Shown piece after piece: positions 8,765-17,270 of a DNA stretch of 64,000 nt. The stretch is from UBA11358 sp049517655. Its GTDB lineage: Bacteria > Verrucomicrobiota > Verrucomicrobiia > Limisphaerales > UBA11358. Position 1 is the first letter of the stretch. Each line of letters begins with the position of its first letter. A model generated the notes under the pieces. That model saw nothing but the letters and a program-made list of their open reading frames with translations. It made no database searches and had not been told where the DNA came from. Location of the stretch: NCBI GenBank assembly GCA_049517655.1, contig JBEKRQ010000004.1, forward strand, positions 30,774-94,773, in the 5' to 3' direction. The position numbers and the translations under genes are program-made.

Positions 8765-9577
8765 ATGAAACGATTGATGTTGGTTTTCGTATTTGTCGTT
8801 GTGTTGAGCAGCGTGGCGTTCGTGGTCACGCGGCAGAAGACACCGCCGGCAGCAAACCCGCCAGGCAAACAGACGTTGACGGACACTTCGCCGCCGGCGG
8901 TTCCGGAAACGCCGGCGTCGCCCCGGCCCGCCTCGCGGCCGGTGGCCGATGATTCCGCTGTTTCGCCGGGTTCAAGGCCGGCGCCGGTCGCGCTTCCGCC
9001 CGCCACCGCCGCCAAAACCGATTTCGAGCGCGCCATTGACCTGCTGGTTTCCCCGCACGCAACTTTCGAGCAGAAATGGGCCGTGTGGAAACAGTTGCGG
9101 GACGCGGGCGAACTGGATCAGGCCATCACAGCGTTGGAAAAGGGTGCCGCAAACAATCCGGCTGCGCCTGAATACCAGACCGCGCTTGGGGAGGCTTACA
9201 TCAATAAAATACCCACGTCCACCAATTCACAGGACCCCGCCATTTTGGGGCTGAAGGCCGACCAGAGCTTCGACAAGGCATTGAGCCTGGATCCTGCCAA
9301 CTGGGAAGCGCAATTTTCCAAGGCAGCCGCCCTGTCTCACTGGCCGCCCGAACTGAACAAAGGCGAGGAGGTGATACAACGGTTGTCGAGCCTCATTGAC
9401 CAACAGGAAACGATGCCGCCGCAGCCGCAGTTCGCCCAGACTTACGTCCTGTTGGGTGAGCAATATCAGAAGGCCGGCAACCCCGACTATGCCGAACAAG
9501 TCTGGCGACTTGGCGCGGCCCGGTTTCCCGGCGATCCAACGCTTCAGGGGAAAATCACCAACCCACCCCGTCAATAA
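8765..9577 (+). CDS. Membrane-anchored or secreted TPR protein
   Basis: A protein of 270 residues starting MKRLMLVFVFVVV, a signal anchor or signal peptide, followed by a Pro-rich linker (about 25-85) and TPR-like helices (about 95-260: LDQAITALEKGAANNPAAPEYQTA, split as helix A/helix B; FDKALSLDPANWEAQFSKAA; QKAGNPDYAEQVWRLGAARF). The start at 8765 has a GAAAGGA ribosome site upstream; ATG 8759 is an alternative. It lies 21 nt after the ECF sigma gene and is probably co-transcribed. The partner of the TPR surface is unknown. Confidence 0.75.
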   Translation: MKRLMLVFVFVVVLSSVAFVVTRQKTPPAANPPGKQTLTDTSPPAVPETPASPRPASRPVADDSAVSPGSRPAPVALPPATAAKTDFERAIDLLVSPHATFEQKWAVWKQLRDAGELDQAITALEKGAANNPAAPEYQTALGEAYINKIPTSTNSQDPAILGLKADQSFDKALSLDPANWEAQFSKAAALSHWPPELNKGEEVIQRLSSLIDQQETMPPQPQFAQTYVLLGEQYQKAGNPDYAEQVWRLGAARFPGDPTLQGKITNPPRQ

Positions 9578-9672
9578 TGGGCTGTGAAATGGAAAACGTG
9601 ATGTGCCGGTGCAACCGGAACCAGCCTTTCCAGCGAAATCGAAAATCAACCAAACAACCACAACACAAACGT

Positions 9673-10614
9673 ATGAAAATCAATCTGCGGATATTCACTT
9701 TCATGTTCATCGCCTTATGCGCGTCGGCTGTCTCTGGCGCGGAACCGATAAAGAGCGCCATCACCGGACATGGGTTCGTCGCGGATTTTTACTGCACGGA
9801 AGGTTCGTCCCCCAAGCCGGGGATTCTGTTTTTGGGCGGCTCGGAAGGGGGAAAACTGGAACATCATCTTCCGGAATTTTTCGCGACCAACGGATACGCC
9901 GTCCTGTCTTTGGCCTATTTCAAGGCGGAGGGATTGCCCGACACACTGGAGATGGTTCCGCTGGAGTATTTTGACAAGGCAATCGGGTGGCTGACGGACA
10001 ACCAGAAGATACAGCATGGCGGAATAGTTGTGTATGGAGCTTCCAAGGGTGCGGAACTGGCGTTGTTGCTGGCTTCGAAAAAATCCGAAATTAAAGGAGT
10101 TATCGCGGTCGCCCCCAGCTCGGTGGTCTGGCAGGGCATGCCCAAAGCATTCTGGCCGCCGCCACAACCACGCTCCAGTTGGAGTCTTCAGGAAAAGCCC
10201 GTTCCTTTCGTGCCGTATGATTACAGCATGAGATTCGATCCAGGCGACCCGCTGGCCATTTACAAATTTTACAAACAGTCACTGACACAAAAAGAATCCG
10301 TGGAAAAGGCAGCCATTGAGGTCGAGAAAATTCATGGCCCGGTGCTTCTTCTTTCCGGACATGATGACGGGCTGTGGCCATCCGAAGAAATGGGGGACGC
10401 GATCTGCAAGCGCCTCCAGGAAAAGGCGTTCAAATACAAGGTTGAGCACGTAAAATATAACGACGCCGGCCATACGTTAAATGAGTATTACATGCTCGGC
10501 GGAACACCGGAGGGCAACCGAAAAGCGAGAATTGATTCCACCGGGAGGATGCTTGAATTTCTCAAGATGGTGAACAAGTCCATTTCCGGCGACGCGGAGA
10601 AGTTGCACCGTTGA
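9673..10614 (+). CDS. Secreted alpha/beta hydrolase, BAAT/dienelactone-hydrolase type
   Basis: A protein of 313 residues. MKINLRIFTFMFIALCASAVSGAE, cleaved after about residue 21-23, looks like a signal peptide, which decides the start; the frame is open back to 9577 but that part has no signal features. The hydrolase core shows an oxyanion loop (LFLGGSEGG), the nucleophile elbow YGASKGAE (Ser), the acid LLLSGHDDGLWPS and the catalytic His in NDAGHTLN. This pattern fits the acyl-CoA thioester hydrolase/BAAT C-terminal family; the real substrate of the exported enzyme is unknown. Confidence 0.8.
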   Translation: MKINLRIFTFMFIALCASAVSGAEPIKSAITGHGFVADFYCTEGSSPKPGILFLGGSEGGKLEHHLPEFFATNGYAVLSLAYFKAEGLPDTLEMVPLEYFDKAIGWLTDNQKIQHGGIVVYGASKGAELALLLASKKSEIKGVIAVAPSSVVWQGMPKAFWPPPQPRSSWSLQEKPVPFVPYDYSMRFDPGDPLAIYKFYKQSLTQKESVEKAAIEVEKIHGPVLLLSGHDDGLWPSEEMGDAICKRLQEKAFKYKVEHVKYNDAGHTLNEYYMLGGTPEGNRKARIDSTGRMLEFLKMVNKSISGDAEKLHR

Positions 10615-10658
10615 ACTTGATTGGTGGGGGACGCCGAAAATCAGGCGGGTTTTGACAA

Positions 10659-12041
10659 TCAAACCCGCGCGGCCAGTTCCTCCGCCGGATACGTCCAGAT
10701 TTCCGCCAGCGTGGGATGATAATGCGGCATGGCGGCCAGCTCCCGCACGGTCATGTTTTTGGTCATTGCCGCAGCAATTTCATGAATAAGTTCGCCGCCA
10801 ACCGGCCCGACGCAACTGCCACCGAGAATTTCGCCTGACTTCGGGTCGGCCAGCAATTTCACGAGACCGTCCTTCGCTTCCATGATGAGCGACTTGCCGT
10901 GGTCGTTGAACGGATAGCTCGCCACCAGATAGGGAATGCCACGTGCCTTCGCTTCCTTTTCAGTCAAACCGACAAACGCCACCTGCGGCTCGGTGAACAC
11001 GACGGAGATCAACGGCCGATAATCCATCCGGCGTGGTGACTTTGGATTGGCAATGTTGTGCGCCGCAATTTCGCCCTGCTGGACCGCGATATGCACAATC
11101 TCATGCGGACTGGTGCAATCACCGGCGGTGTAAATGTGCGGTGCGCTGGTCTGCATCAACTCATTTGCAAGAATACGACCGTTTTCAGTTTTTACGCCGG
11201 CATTTTCCAAATCCAACGAAGCCGTGTTCGGCGCGCGACCGAGCGCGAACAGGATTTCTTCGGCGGAAACGGAAACCGTTTTGCCGTCGTGTTCGAATGA
11301 AACAGTTTTCAGTTTTCCCTTTCGCTTCGCATCCGCGAGCTTCGTTCCGGTGAAAACTTTGACGCCTTCCCGCCGGAAAACCTTTTCGATTTCAACCGCC
11401 GCATCGGGGTCGAATTCCTTCAAAATGTGTTCGCTGCGCTGGATGAGTGTGACCTTGACGCCGAACCGCGCGAAAAACTGGGCGAATTCGCACGCAATCG
11501 GCCCGCCGCCGAGCACGATGAGCGACTTCGGCAATCGCTGGAGCGCAAGCGCATCGTCGCTTGTCAAATAGCCGGCTTCACGGAGTGAGGGCAGGGGCGG
11601 TTGTGCAACAATCGAGCCGGTGGCGATGATGAAATTTTTCGCCGTCAATTCTTTGCCGTCGCTCAATTCCAGCGTGTGCGCATCCAGAAAATGTGCATTG
11701 GCACGGAGGAATTCAAATCTGCCGTTGGCGAGTTGCTGCCGCCGGTAATCAGCGAATTCCCTGACGAGCGCATTTTTGCGCGCCATGACTTTTTTGAAAT
11801 CAAAACCAACTTTTCCGGCTCGGATGCCCCAGGGTTCGGGATGACCAGCCAGATGCATCACTTCCGCCGCGTAAAGCAAAGCTTTCGTGGGCATGCAGCC
11901 GCGCAGGATGCACAGTCCGCCGACTTCCTTGCCGCCTTCGATGACGATTGCTTTCAAACCTGCGCCCGCCGCCGTCCGTGCTGCGGCGTAACCGGCGCTG
12001 CCGCCACCCAGAATCGCCACATCATAATCAAATCGGTTCAT
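10659..12041 (-). CDS. FAD-dependent pyridine nucleotide-disulfide oxidoreductase (dihydrolipoamide dehydrogenase-like)
   Basis: A protein of 460 residues from the ATG at 12041, directly ahead of the FAD-binding motif VAILGGGSAGYAAA. The redox-active disulfide GGLCILRGCMPTKA is intact, the NAD(P)-binding motif is VLGGGPIACEFAQFF, the second FAD contact is IYTAGDCTS, and the C-terminal interface has MPHYHPTLAEIW with the His that helps the disulfide. The family includes lipoamide dehydrogenase, mercuric reductase and soluble transhydrogenase. No 2-oxoacid dehydrogenase genes are nearby, so the substrate is not fixed by context. The gene is convergent with the hydrolase at its end. Confidence 0.88.
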   Translation of the reverse strand: MNRFDYDVAILGGGSAGYAAARTAAGAGLKAIVIEGGKEVGGLCILRGCMPTKALLYAAEVMHLAGHPEPWGIRAGKVGFDFKKVMARKNALVREFADYRRQQLANGRFEFLRANAHFLDAHTLELSDGKELTAKNFIIATGSIVAQPPLPSLREAGYLTSDDALALQRLPKSLIVLGGGPIACEFAQFFARFGVKVTLIQRSEHILKEFDPDAAVEIEKVFRREGVKVFTGTKLADAKRKGKLKTVSFEHDGKTVSVSAEEILFALGRAPNTASLDLENAGVKTENGRILANELMQTSAPHIYTAGDCTSPHEIVHIAVQQGEIAAHNIANPKSPRRMDYRPLISVVFTEPQVAFVGLTEKEAKARGIPYLVASYPFNDHGKSLIMEAKDGLVKLLADPKSGEILGGSCVGPVGGELIHEIAAAMTKNMTVRELAAMPHYHPTLAEIWTYPAEELAARV

Positions 12042-12143
12042 GCGGAAGAAGATGGGAGCGCGCGGGAGAAATGCAAATTTCAAATTTTACCCCGGAAGGC
12101 TTTCGGGATTGAAATTCGGCGCGCACTTTTGGATGATGGTCAC

Positions 12144-12569
12144 ATGAACGACATTATTTATCCGCGCAGCCCGCGCGAAACGATGGACGGCTGGATGTAT
12201 CTGCCGCGTTACATTGACAAAATCCGCCTGCACCTCTCCGGCAAACTGCATTCGGATTACACGGAAAATTTCGGCAAAGGTTTTGACGGCATGTGGCTCA
12301 AAGCCGCCGGCGTCGCGCACGAACAGATGATTCAAGTCGTGAAAAATTCCATTACTGACGGCGAAGTGTGCGATTGGGTGCGCAAGAACGTCAAGAAATC
12401 CCCGGTGGAAAAAGCCGCGCACCGCAACGACATATTGTGCCGGCCAAAAGCAGACGATGCGGAAGCCGTGGCTCGACTAAAAATGCGCAAGGAACAATGC
12501 GGCGCGGGAAACCGCGACGACATCAAATGTTTTGTGGATGTGATTGACGCGGACGAGAAACGGATTTAG
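12144..12569 (+). CDS. DUF5069 family protein
   Basis: A protein of 141 residues. The start MNDIIYPRSPRETM is decided by the family motif PRSPRE, followed by LPRYIDKIRLHLSGKL, FGKGFDGMWLKAAGV and ITDGEVCDWVRKNV, all typical of DUF5069. The frame is also open far upstream, but only because it runs opposite the flavoprotein gene. The function is unknown. It is transcribed divergently from the flavoprotein, with about 100 nt between starts, so the two may share a promoter region. Confidence 0.85.
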   Translation: MNDIIYPRSPRETMDGWMYLPRYIDKIRLHLSGKLHSDYTENFGKGFDGMWLKAAGVAHEQMIQVVKNSITDGEVCDWVRKNVKKSPVEKAAHRNDILCRPKADDAEAVARLKMRKEQCGAGNRDDIKCFVDVIDADEKRI

Positions 12570-12572
12570 TTC

Positions 12573-12634
12573 GGGCTGACGGTTGAGTTCAGTGGCGGCG
12601 TTTTCGCCGTCCGCTGCAATGATTGGTTGGCCAA
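12573..12634 (-). repeat. attC-like site 1 (compact)
   Basis: Read on the minus strand the site begins near ggccaacc and ends actgaactcaaccgtcagcc. The arms attgcagcggacggc and gccgccactgaac pair with two unpaired bases, the arrangement expected of an integron attC with extrahelical bases. At 62 nt the length is standard. The outer R boxes are imperfect (GTCAGCC instead of GTTRRRY). It directly follows the DUF3795 gene. Confidence 0.6.
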
Positions 12635-12649
12635 CGGAACTTTTCTTTT

Positions 12650-13189
12650 TTAATTCAAGTTAATATTGGTATTTAAGGCCAAATCCTTGATTACTGCCTT
12701 CAAAACCCTTGCTTTTGATTTCATATCAGACTTATCGACTTTTTCACGTGCAAGTTTTTCTTCTGCTTCTTTTATCGCTTTGTTAATTAAGTCAATCGAC
12801 ATTCTTGCACAAATTTTACAATAAAGGTTCATTGATCGACCTTCATTATAATTCTGGAGTAGCTCTTCCACCAATGCCTGCCTTTCTTTTTGTTCCTTTA
12901 GCCAATTTTCCAGACCGACTTCATTGATTTGACGTAAATTATCAGCAGCCGGAATCCACTCTACAACTTTTCTTCTCAAGAAGATTGCGCAATTAAATAT
13001 TTCACTGCATTCGGTACAAGTCTCAAATCCATGCTTCTTTACACAGCAATTCCAAATACTGCACCATGAGTGTTGTTCTCCTAATCTGCAACCAATGCAT
13101 CTGCTCGGCGCTTTTGACTGATACTTGTTACATAATCCGCAATATAACCCGCAGCACCCGATGAGATTCTTTGCTTCACTACCTTTCAT
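12650..13189 (-). CDS. DUF3795 cysteine-rich protein (cassette gene)
   Basis: A protein of 179 residues, started at the ATG at 13189. It carries clustered cysteines (CCGLYCGLC, CIGC, CSIWNCC, CTECSEIFNC) as in DUF3795, thought to bind a metal; then a charged alpha-helical tail rich in Lys and Glu. Codon use is AT-rich compared with flanking genes. It begins about 30 nt after an attC R'-like box and ends just before attC-like site 1, so it looks like a captured cassette. The function is unknown. Confidence 0.8.
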   Translation of the reverse strand: MKGSEAKNLIGCCGLYCGLCNKYQSKAPSRCIGCRLGEQHSWCSIWNCCVKKHGFETCTECSEIFNCAIFLRRKVVEWIPAADNLRQINEVGLENWLKEQKERQALVEELLQNYNEGRSMNLYCKICARMSIDLINKAIKEAEEKLAREKVDKSDMKSKARVLKAVIKDLALNTNINLN

Positions 13190-13219
13190 TTTTTCACCGA
13201 TTGTCTTTTTACAGTTGTT

Positions 13220-13363
13220 GTCTAATGATCCAAAGCTGCCTGCCTCAACACAGCTCGGCAATAGCGAAGATGGGAGCCGCGGCGGATGTTGTTTGTTGAG
13301 ATTGGCTCCAGCCTGCGGGGCCGTGGCCCCTTCGTCTCGGCGAAGGCCAGTGTGGTGTTAGGC
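13220..13363 (-). repeat. attC-like site 2
   Basis: On the minus strand it starts gcctaac (13363-13357), which contains the TAA stop of the 81-residue gene, and ends cagctttggatcattagac. It is 144 nt long. The distal block tccaaagctgcctgcc is shared with sites at 51201 and 52763, and the R' box ATTAGAC deviates in one base from GTTRRRY. A stop codon inside R'' is common in integron cassettes. Confidence 0.6.
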
Positions 13364-13603
13364 ATCAGTTTTCGTATCACCTCGCTTCCGCCAGCAAAAA
13401 CTGGCAAGGCCGATAATGGTAAATGTAAGCCAAGCCGTGTATGATGGAAACCAAACCGACCACCACCTGTCTGAAAAATACTCCGCCTCTGCTTTCTTCA
13501 ATAAAAGCAACGCGACTAAATTTAAGGCTATCGTAATCGCTAGTCCAAACAATCCGATGAATGCGAACGAACCAGCCAGTTTGAATGATTTGCATGGCTT
13601 CAT
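13358..13603 (-). CDS. Small two-helix membrane protein (cassette gene)
   Basis: A protein of 81 residues with two hydrophobic segments (about 10-33, AFIGLFGLAITIALNLVALL; about 52-68, YTAWLTFTIIGLASF). I do not recognise the family. Its TAA stop is part of the attC R'' box and its ATG lies 21 nt from the upstream R' box (13625-13631), exactly the position expected for a cassette gene. Base composition is AT-rich. Confidence 0.6.
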   Translation of the reverse strand: MKPCKSFKLAGSFAFIGLFGLAITIALNLVALLLLKKAEAEYFSDRWWSVWFPSYTAWLTFTIIGLASFCWRKRGDTKTDA

Positions 13604-13624
13604 ATTTTAGGTGCGTGTGCTGAT

Positions 13625-13660
13625 GCCTAACGTTCCAAAGCTGAACCATGCCTGGTCGGT
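13625..13660 (-). repeat. Truncated attC-like site
   Basis: Plus-strand gcctaacgttccaaagctg is the R'/L' end of an attC-like site (minus strand ...cagctttggaacgttaggc). The other half is not visible before the haem-protein gene at 13752, so the array appears cut off here. Confidence 0.5.
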
Positions 13661-13751
13661 AATACAAGGACAAAACTTATTAAACGGCCGGAAGTTCAGG
13701 TTTGCCTCGCGCGGGAATTTTCTCTATTCCTTGCGTGTCAGTTTTCATTGA

Positions 13752-14216
13752 ATGAAAAAAACGTTGAAATGGATTTTCGGCGCGGTCGTTGTGGCGTTCG
13801 CCCTGTTGCAATTCACAAACCCGGCGCGCACAAACCCGCCGGTCATTCACGATTTTTTGGCTGCAACCATGCCGCCGATTGAAATCACCGGGATGTTCCG
13901 CGCGACGTGTTATGATTGTCATTCCCACCAAGTCAGATGGCCGTGGTATGGCCGCGTCGCGCCGGTGTCGTGGCTGGTGGCAGGTGATGTGAAGACGGCC
14001 CGGCGGTTTTTGAATTTTTCCGACTGGCCGGTTGATGATCCAGACCGCGCGGCGAACCGGTTGGAGAACATCAGCGAACAGTTGGGATATAACGAAATGC
14101 CGCCGGCCAATTACAAGCTGATGCATCCAGCCGCGCGGCTGACTGCCGCGCAACGCGAGCAACTCATTCAATGGGCGAACCAGAAAGCCGCGCAATTGAA
14201 GGCAAAGGGAAAATAA
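13752..14216 (+). CDS. Haem-binding domain protein (c-type, CxxCH)
   Basis: A protein of 154 residues. An N-terminal hydrophobic segment (WIFGAVVVAFALLQF, about 7-21) anchors or exports it. A single c-type haem motif CYDCH lies at about 53-57, followed by the family features WPWYGRVAPVSW and the Met-containing NEMPPANYKLMHP, which could supply the second haem ligand. This matches the Haem_bd family of short periplasmic proteins. It abuts the esterase (5 nt apart), so the two are probably co-transcribed. Confidence 0.85.
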   Translation: MKKTLKWIFGAVVVAFALLQFTNPARTNPPVIHDFLAATMPPIEITGMFRATCYDCHSHQVRWPWYGRVAPVSWLVAGDVKTARRFLNFSDWPVDDPDRAANRLENISEQLGYNEMPPANYKLMHPAARLTAAQREQLIQWANQKAAQLKAKGK

Positions 14217-14221
14217 CATTC

Positions 14222-14848
14222 ATGCTGCACAGCGAACTGATTCCCGCCGCCGAGAAAGATTCCCGCCGATTGATGATCATGCTGCACGGGCTGGGCGACA
14301 GCATTGACGGCTACCGCTGGTTGCCCAGCGAGATGTCCCTTCCGTGGCTGAATTATCTGCTCGTCAACGCGCCGGACGAATACTACGGCGGCTACTCGTG
14401 GTTCGATTTTCCAGACAATATCGTGCCGGGCGTTCAGCGCAGCCGGAAGTTGTTGTTCCAACTGCTTGACGATTTACGCACCAAGGGTTTTCCGACGGAG
14501 CAAATCACACTCGGCGGTTTTTCACAGGGTTCTCTCCTGTCGGTTGACGTCGGTCTGCGCTATCCGCACCGGCTGGCGGGTATCGTGGGCATCAGCGGCG
14601 GAGTTTGCGAACCGGAAAAATTATTGAAGGAACTTTCGCCGGTTGCGCACCAGCAACGTCTGCTCTTGACGCACGGCACAGACGACCCTTTGATCCCGAT
14701 TGCTAAGGTGCGCGAGCAGGTTCAATTGCTCAAGGCCGCCGGTCTGTCCGTCGAGTGGCGCGAATTTCCCAAAGCACACACAATTCATGGTAGTAAGGAA
14801 CTTGCCGTGATTCGCGATTTTGTGCGCGCCGGCTATTCAGACAGGTAG
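14222..14848 (+). CDS. Serine esterase, phospholipase/carboxylesterase family
   Basis: A protein of 208 residues from the ATG at 14222; the frame is open upstream but overlaps the haem gene. It shows the oxyanion segment MIMLHGLGDS, the nucleophile elbow LGGFSQGSLL (Ser), the acid in LLTHGTDDPLIPI and the catalytic His in FPKAHTIHG. Family members hydrolyse short acyl esters or lysophospholipids in the cytoplasm. The TAG stop belongs to the dispersed GGTAGGG palindrome at 14844-14929. Confidence 0.88.
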   Translation: MLHSELIPAAEKDSRRLMIMLHGLGDSIDGYRWLPSEMSLPWLNYLLVNAPDEYYGGYSWFDFPDNIVPGVQRSRKLLFQLLDDLRTKGFPTEQITLGGFSQGSLLSVDVGLRYPHRLAGIVGISGGVCEPEKLLKELSPVAHQQRLLLTHGTDDPLIPIAKVREQVQLLKAAGLSVEWREFPKAHTIHGSKELAVIRDFVRAGYSDR

Positions 14849-14929
14849 GGCGCGGTCTCCGCACCGCGCCGCGGCGGGCTGGGGACCGGTCTTCGCGAGG
14901 CTTCGCCCAGGCGAGCAGCCCGCCCTACC
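14844..14929. repeat. Dispersed palindrome, GGTAGGGC/GCCCTACC family, copy 1
   Basis: The ends ggtagggcgcgg and cccgccctacc are inverted, and internal hairpins (gcggtctccgcaccgc; cgaggcttcgcccaggcg) are visible. Related copies are at 25171-25239, 38185-38238 and, inside miaB, 50428-50491. It supplies the esterase stop codon and may also terminate transcription. Confidence 0.7.
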
Positions 14930-14931
14930 AA

Positions 14932-15147
14932 TCACACCTTCACTTCGCGGCTCGTGCCGGGAATCCAGATTTGCTCCGGTGGCGACTGACCGGCGCTCTG
15001 CCAATCCATCGCGCGCTCCACAATTTCACGCATCTGCATGAACCACCAGCCCGCGCGGGCGATGCGTCCTCCGCGTCGCGCGGGATTGGCGCCCCGACAT
15101 TGGATGTCGGGGTTGAAGCCGAGTTCGAGTTGTTCGTTTGTCGTCAT
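14932..15147 (-). CDS. Small conserved hypothetical protein
   Basis: A protein of 71 residues starting MTTNEQLELGF at 15147. It has a basic middle (PARRGGRIARAGWW) and the segment FMQMREIVERAMDWQ. I have seen similar short proteins in other Verrucomicrobia but know no function. No membrane or signal segment is visible. The start is chosen at the internal ATG because the upstream extension to 15204 has no conserved character. Confidence 0.6.
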   Translation of the reverse strand: MTTNEQLELGFNPDIQCRGANPARRGGRIARAGWWFMQMREIVERAMDWQSAGQSPPEQIWIPGTSREVKV

Positions 15148-15359
15148 GATTCGCCTTTCTTTTGACGACATTCTGACAGGCGGGGTTGGACAAAGGCTGT
15201 CCAAGCCGGAAAGAAATCGGGATGTTATACTTCACAAACCCACAACCCATAGGAGGAAGCTGTGAATAACCACAATTTTGGGGGACTCCTTAATTTGAAA
15301 TGGTGGGGGGCTTTACTTCCGGCGGTTTGGCATGAAATTGCGGGATGCAGGTATAAAAT

Positions 15360-16229
15360 TCATTTTCCGTCAAAATGTCCCAGTGGACGCCCTGTCATAT
15401 CCATCAAATCAACCGGCATAACCTCGGCATTTGTCTGGCCATTTGCGTTTTTGATTATTTTGCAGCTAATCATGCCGAGTCGTTGCTTTTGTGCCGGAAT
15501 TGGAAATTCCCATTTCAGGTCATTTGCAATGACCACAACATTCCCAGAAAGAACATTCACATTAGAGCCTATTTGCCGCATTTCAATTGAGAAGCCTTTA
15601 ACTCCATCAAAAAATCCAGCTTGGTTTTGCCACATCCACTTGTTGAAGAAATGGCCATACATAACATCGCCAGAATCGTGGAATGATATGACAACATCAT
15701 GCGTGTCTGGATGCACATTGTTTGGAATAAGATTTAATATGGAAATGTTGGCTGCATCCGCTCCAAGTCCGATGCTTGGAATTTTGTCAGAAACGTTTGT
15801 GCCTTGGAGAAACATTATGCCAGCACCGGTCATTTCTTCTAAATTAGAATATGGCAGCGGCGGCGGAGAAAAATCGCCCTTGATTCTAAATGTGGCAACC
15901 GCCGAAATGGAAGTGATTGGGCGTTTTAATGGGTCGTTTTTGGCCTCATCAATTTTGATTTGTCTAATTTCCAATCCATCTCTTGCCGCAAATGTGCCGG
16001 CAACAATAGTTTCAATGGCGATACCAACCATTAACATATTCCAGCCGCGCCCCGTTGATTTTTTAGATGCCCTAAAATCGGCAATGTCTTGGAACATTTC
16101 TTTGGCGGATTTTTTTTCCTTCCATAGTCCCCAAAACACAAGGCCGCCACCCAGCATGGCAAAAAACATAGTGACTAATTCCACAACCAGCCATGACAGC
16201 GCATCTGATGAAAAAACAGCCGAAAACAT
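15360..16229 (-). CDS. Unrecognised membrane-anchored protein in AT-rich region
   Basis: A protein of 289 residues. The first hydrophobic segment (LVVELVTMFFAMLGGGLVFW, about 14-33) and a second (MLMVGIAIETIVAGTFA, about 65-81) suggest a two-helix N terminus; the remaining 200 residues look like a soluble beta-rich domain without motifs I recognise. AT-rich codon use differs from the neighbours on both sides, which suggests transfer from elsewhere. Confidence 0.55.
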   Translation of the reverse strand: MFSAVFSSDALSWLVVELVTMFFAMLGGGLVFWGLWKEKKSAKEMFQDIADFRASKKSTGRGWNMLMVGIAIETIVAGTFAARDGLEIRQIKIDEAKNDPLKRPITSISAVATFRIKGDFSPPPLPYSNLEEMTGAGIMFLQGTNVSDKIPSIGLGADAANISILNLIPNNVHPDTHDVVISFHDSGDVMYGHFFNKWMWQNQAGFFDGVKGFSIEMRQIGSNVNVLSGNVVVIANDLKWEFPIPAQKQRLGMISCKIIKNANGQTNAEVMPVDLMDMTGRPLGHFDGK

Positions 16230-16499
16230 ATATGTTTTAATTTGGACGATTTGCGGGTTGGCTTATTTGGCGCTTGTGATTTTTGTCATGACCCGCAGAA
16301 AATAATTTTTGCAATCTTCAAAATGCGTGCAATTTTCCAATCGTTTTGGGTGCGACCGATAGCAAGAGAATGTCCGCATCTAAAAACCCTGACAACAATA
16401 AAGAGGGGGGCGAAAAATGACACCTAAACTTTTGCCCCCGTTTTTCCAACAAAATAACTGGCTGGACGATTTTCAGGCGTTTGTGGATGATTTGACAAT

Positions 16500-17270
16500 A
16501 TGGCAGAAAAGCCCTCTAAAAGGCGACATTCCTATCTGGTTAAGGCCATTCTCAAAACCGGCGAGGACTTTGGAGCCACCGAAATCATTTCAGAAATCGT
16601 GGGAGGCATCGTAATTGCATTCCTTGCATATCAACGGGGAATCGCAAACCAAGCTGAGCTTCGAGCTTTGATTTTTCTATGTGTCGGGGCGGCTATAATT
16701 GCACCCATTTTCGGATTTTTAATGAGGCTCGTTTTCATAACGCCCTATAAAATTTATAAAGACCAAGAGTCCGAAATTGAAACGCTTCAGACTGAACTTG
16801 AGAAACAAAAAGCTACGAAAGCCAATCTTGAGATAATCCCCAAGGTTGTGCCAAATTACGAAGGACAATATGTTTTTATTTGCGTCCATAATATCGGGCC
16901 TGCCTTTGCCAAAGAAGTTGAGGTTAAGTTAGAAAAATTTTTATTTAAGGATTCAATCAATGAAACAATCGCTTCTCGCATAGGAAGGAAAGGGATTAAG
17001 GAAGATACGCCGGAAAATGCAATCACTGATATTAACGCTCAAAGCGAAGATACATGGGTACTTCTTTCCAATAACAGCGTTCAGCTATTCACAGATCTTC
17101 GGCTATTTATAATCCCCGACATCCGCATTTACGAACGTGCCGTGAATTTACGTGAATTTGAATTTTGGGTCAGCGCAAATGCCCAAAACGCGGCTTCTAA
17201 AAAAGAGATTTATATCAAGCTAAGGCTAAACGAGGCAGGAAAGGCAACGCTTGAAACGAAATGCTTGTGA
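16500..17270 (+). CDS. Unrecognised membrane protein with coiled coil
   Basis: A protein of 256 residues. Two hydrophobic segments (about 31-44, EIVGGIVIAFLAY; about 56-78, ALIFLCVGAAIIAPIFGFLM) are followed by a coiled coil (DQESEIETLQTELEKQKATK, about 88-107) and a C-terminal domain of about 140 residues starting NLEIIPKVVPNYEGQYVF, which looks like a beta sandwich. No family recognised. AT-rich like the preceding minus-strand gene. The 270 nt between 16230 and 16499 hold no clear gene. Confidence 0.6.
   Translation: MAEKPSKRRHSYLVKAILKTGEDFGATEIISEIVGGIVIAFLAYQRGIANQAELRALIFLCVGAAIIAPIFGFLMRLVFITPYKIYKDQESEIETLQTELEKQKATKANLEIIPKVVPNYEGQYVFICVHNIGPAFAKEVEVKLEKFLFKDSINETIASRIGRKGIKEDTPENAITDINAQSEDTWVLLSNNSVQLFTDLRLFIIPDIRIYERAVNLREFEFWVSANAQNAASKKEIYIKLRLNEAGKATLETKCL

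Larger units (their letters stand above)
12573..13660 (-). mobile_element. Gene-cassette cluster without integrase (CALIN-like) 1
   Basis: Two minus-strand genes (81-residue membrane protein, then DUF3795) are each followed by an attC-like site and preceded by the R' end of another. Both genes are much more AT-rich than their neighbours and lack operon partners. No integrase gene is in the window. The structure gene - GCCTAAC...GTTAGGC-like box - gene repeats once; the upstream end at 13625-13660 is a truncated site. Confidence 0.6.

Noticed and set aside
9577..9672. An N-terminal extension of the alpha/beta hydrolase from the ATG overlapping the TPR stop
   Set aside because: The 32 residues are polar and basic and would bury the signal peptide that begins at 9673.
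12573..13363. Reading the hairpins near 12.6 and 13.3 kb as plain terminators
   Set aside because: There is no T tract after the stems, and the shared GCCTAAC/GTTAGGC boxes and extrahelical bases fit attC better.
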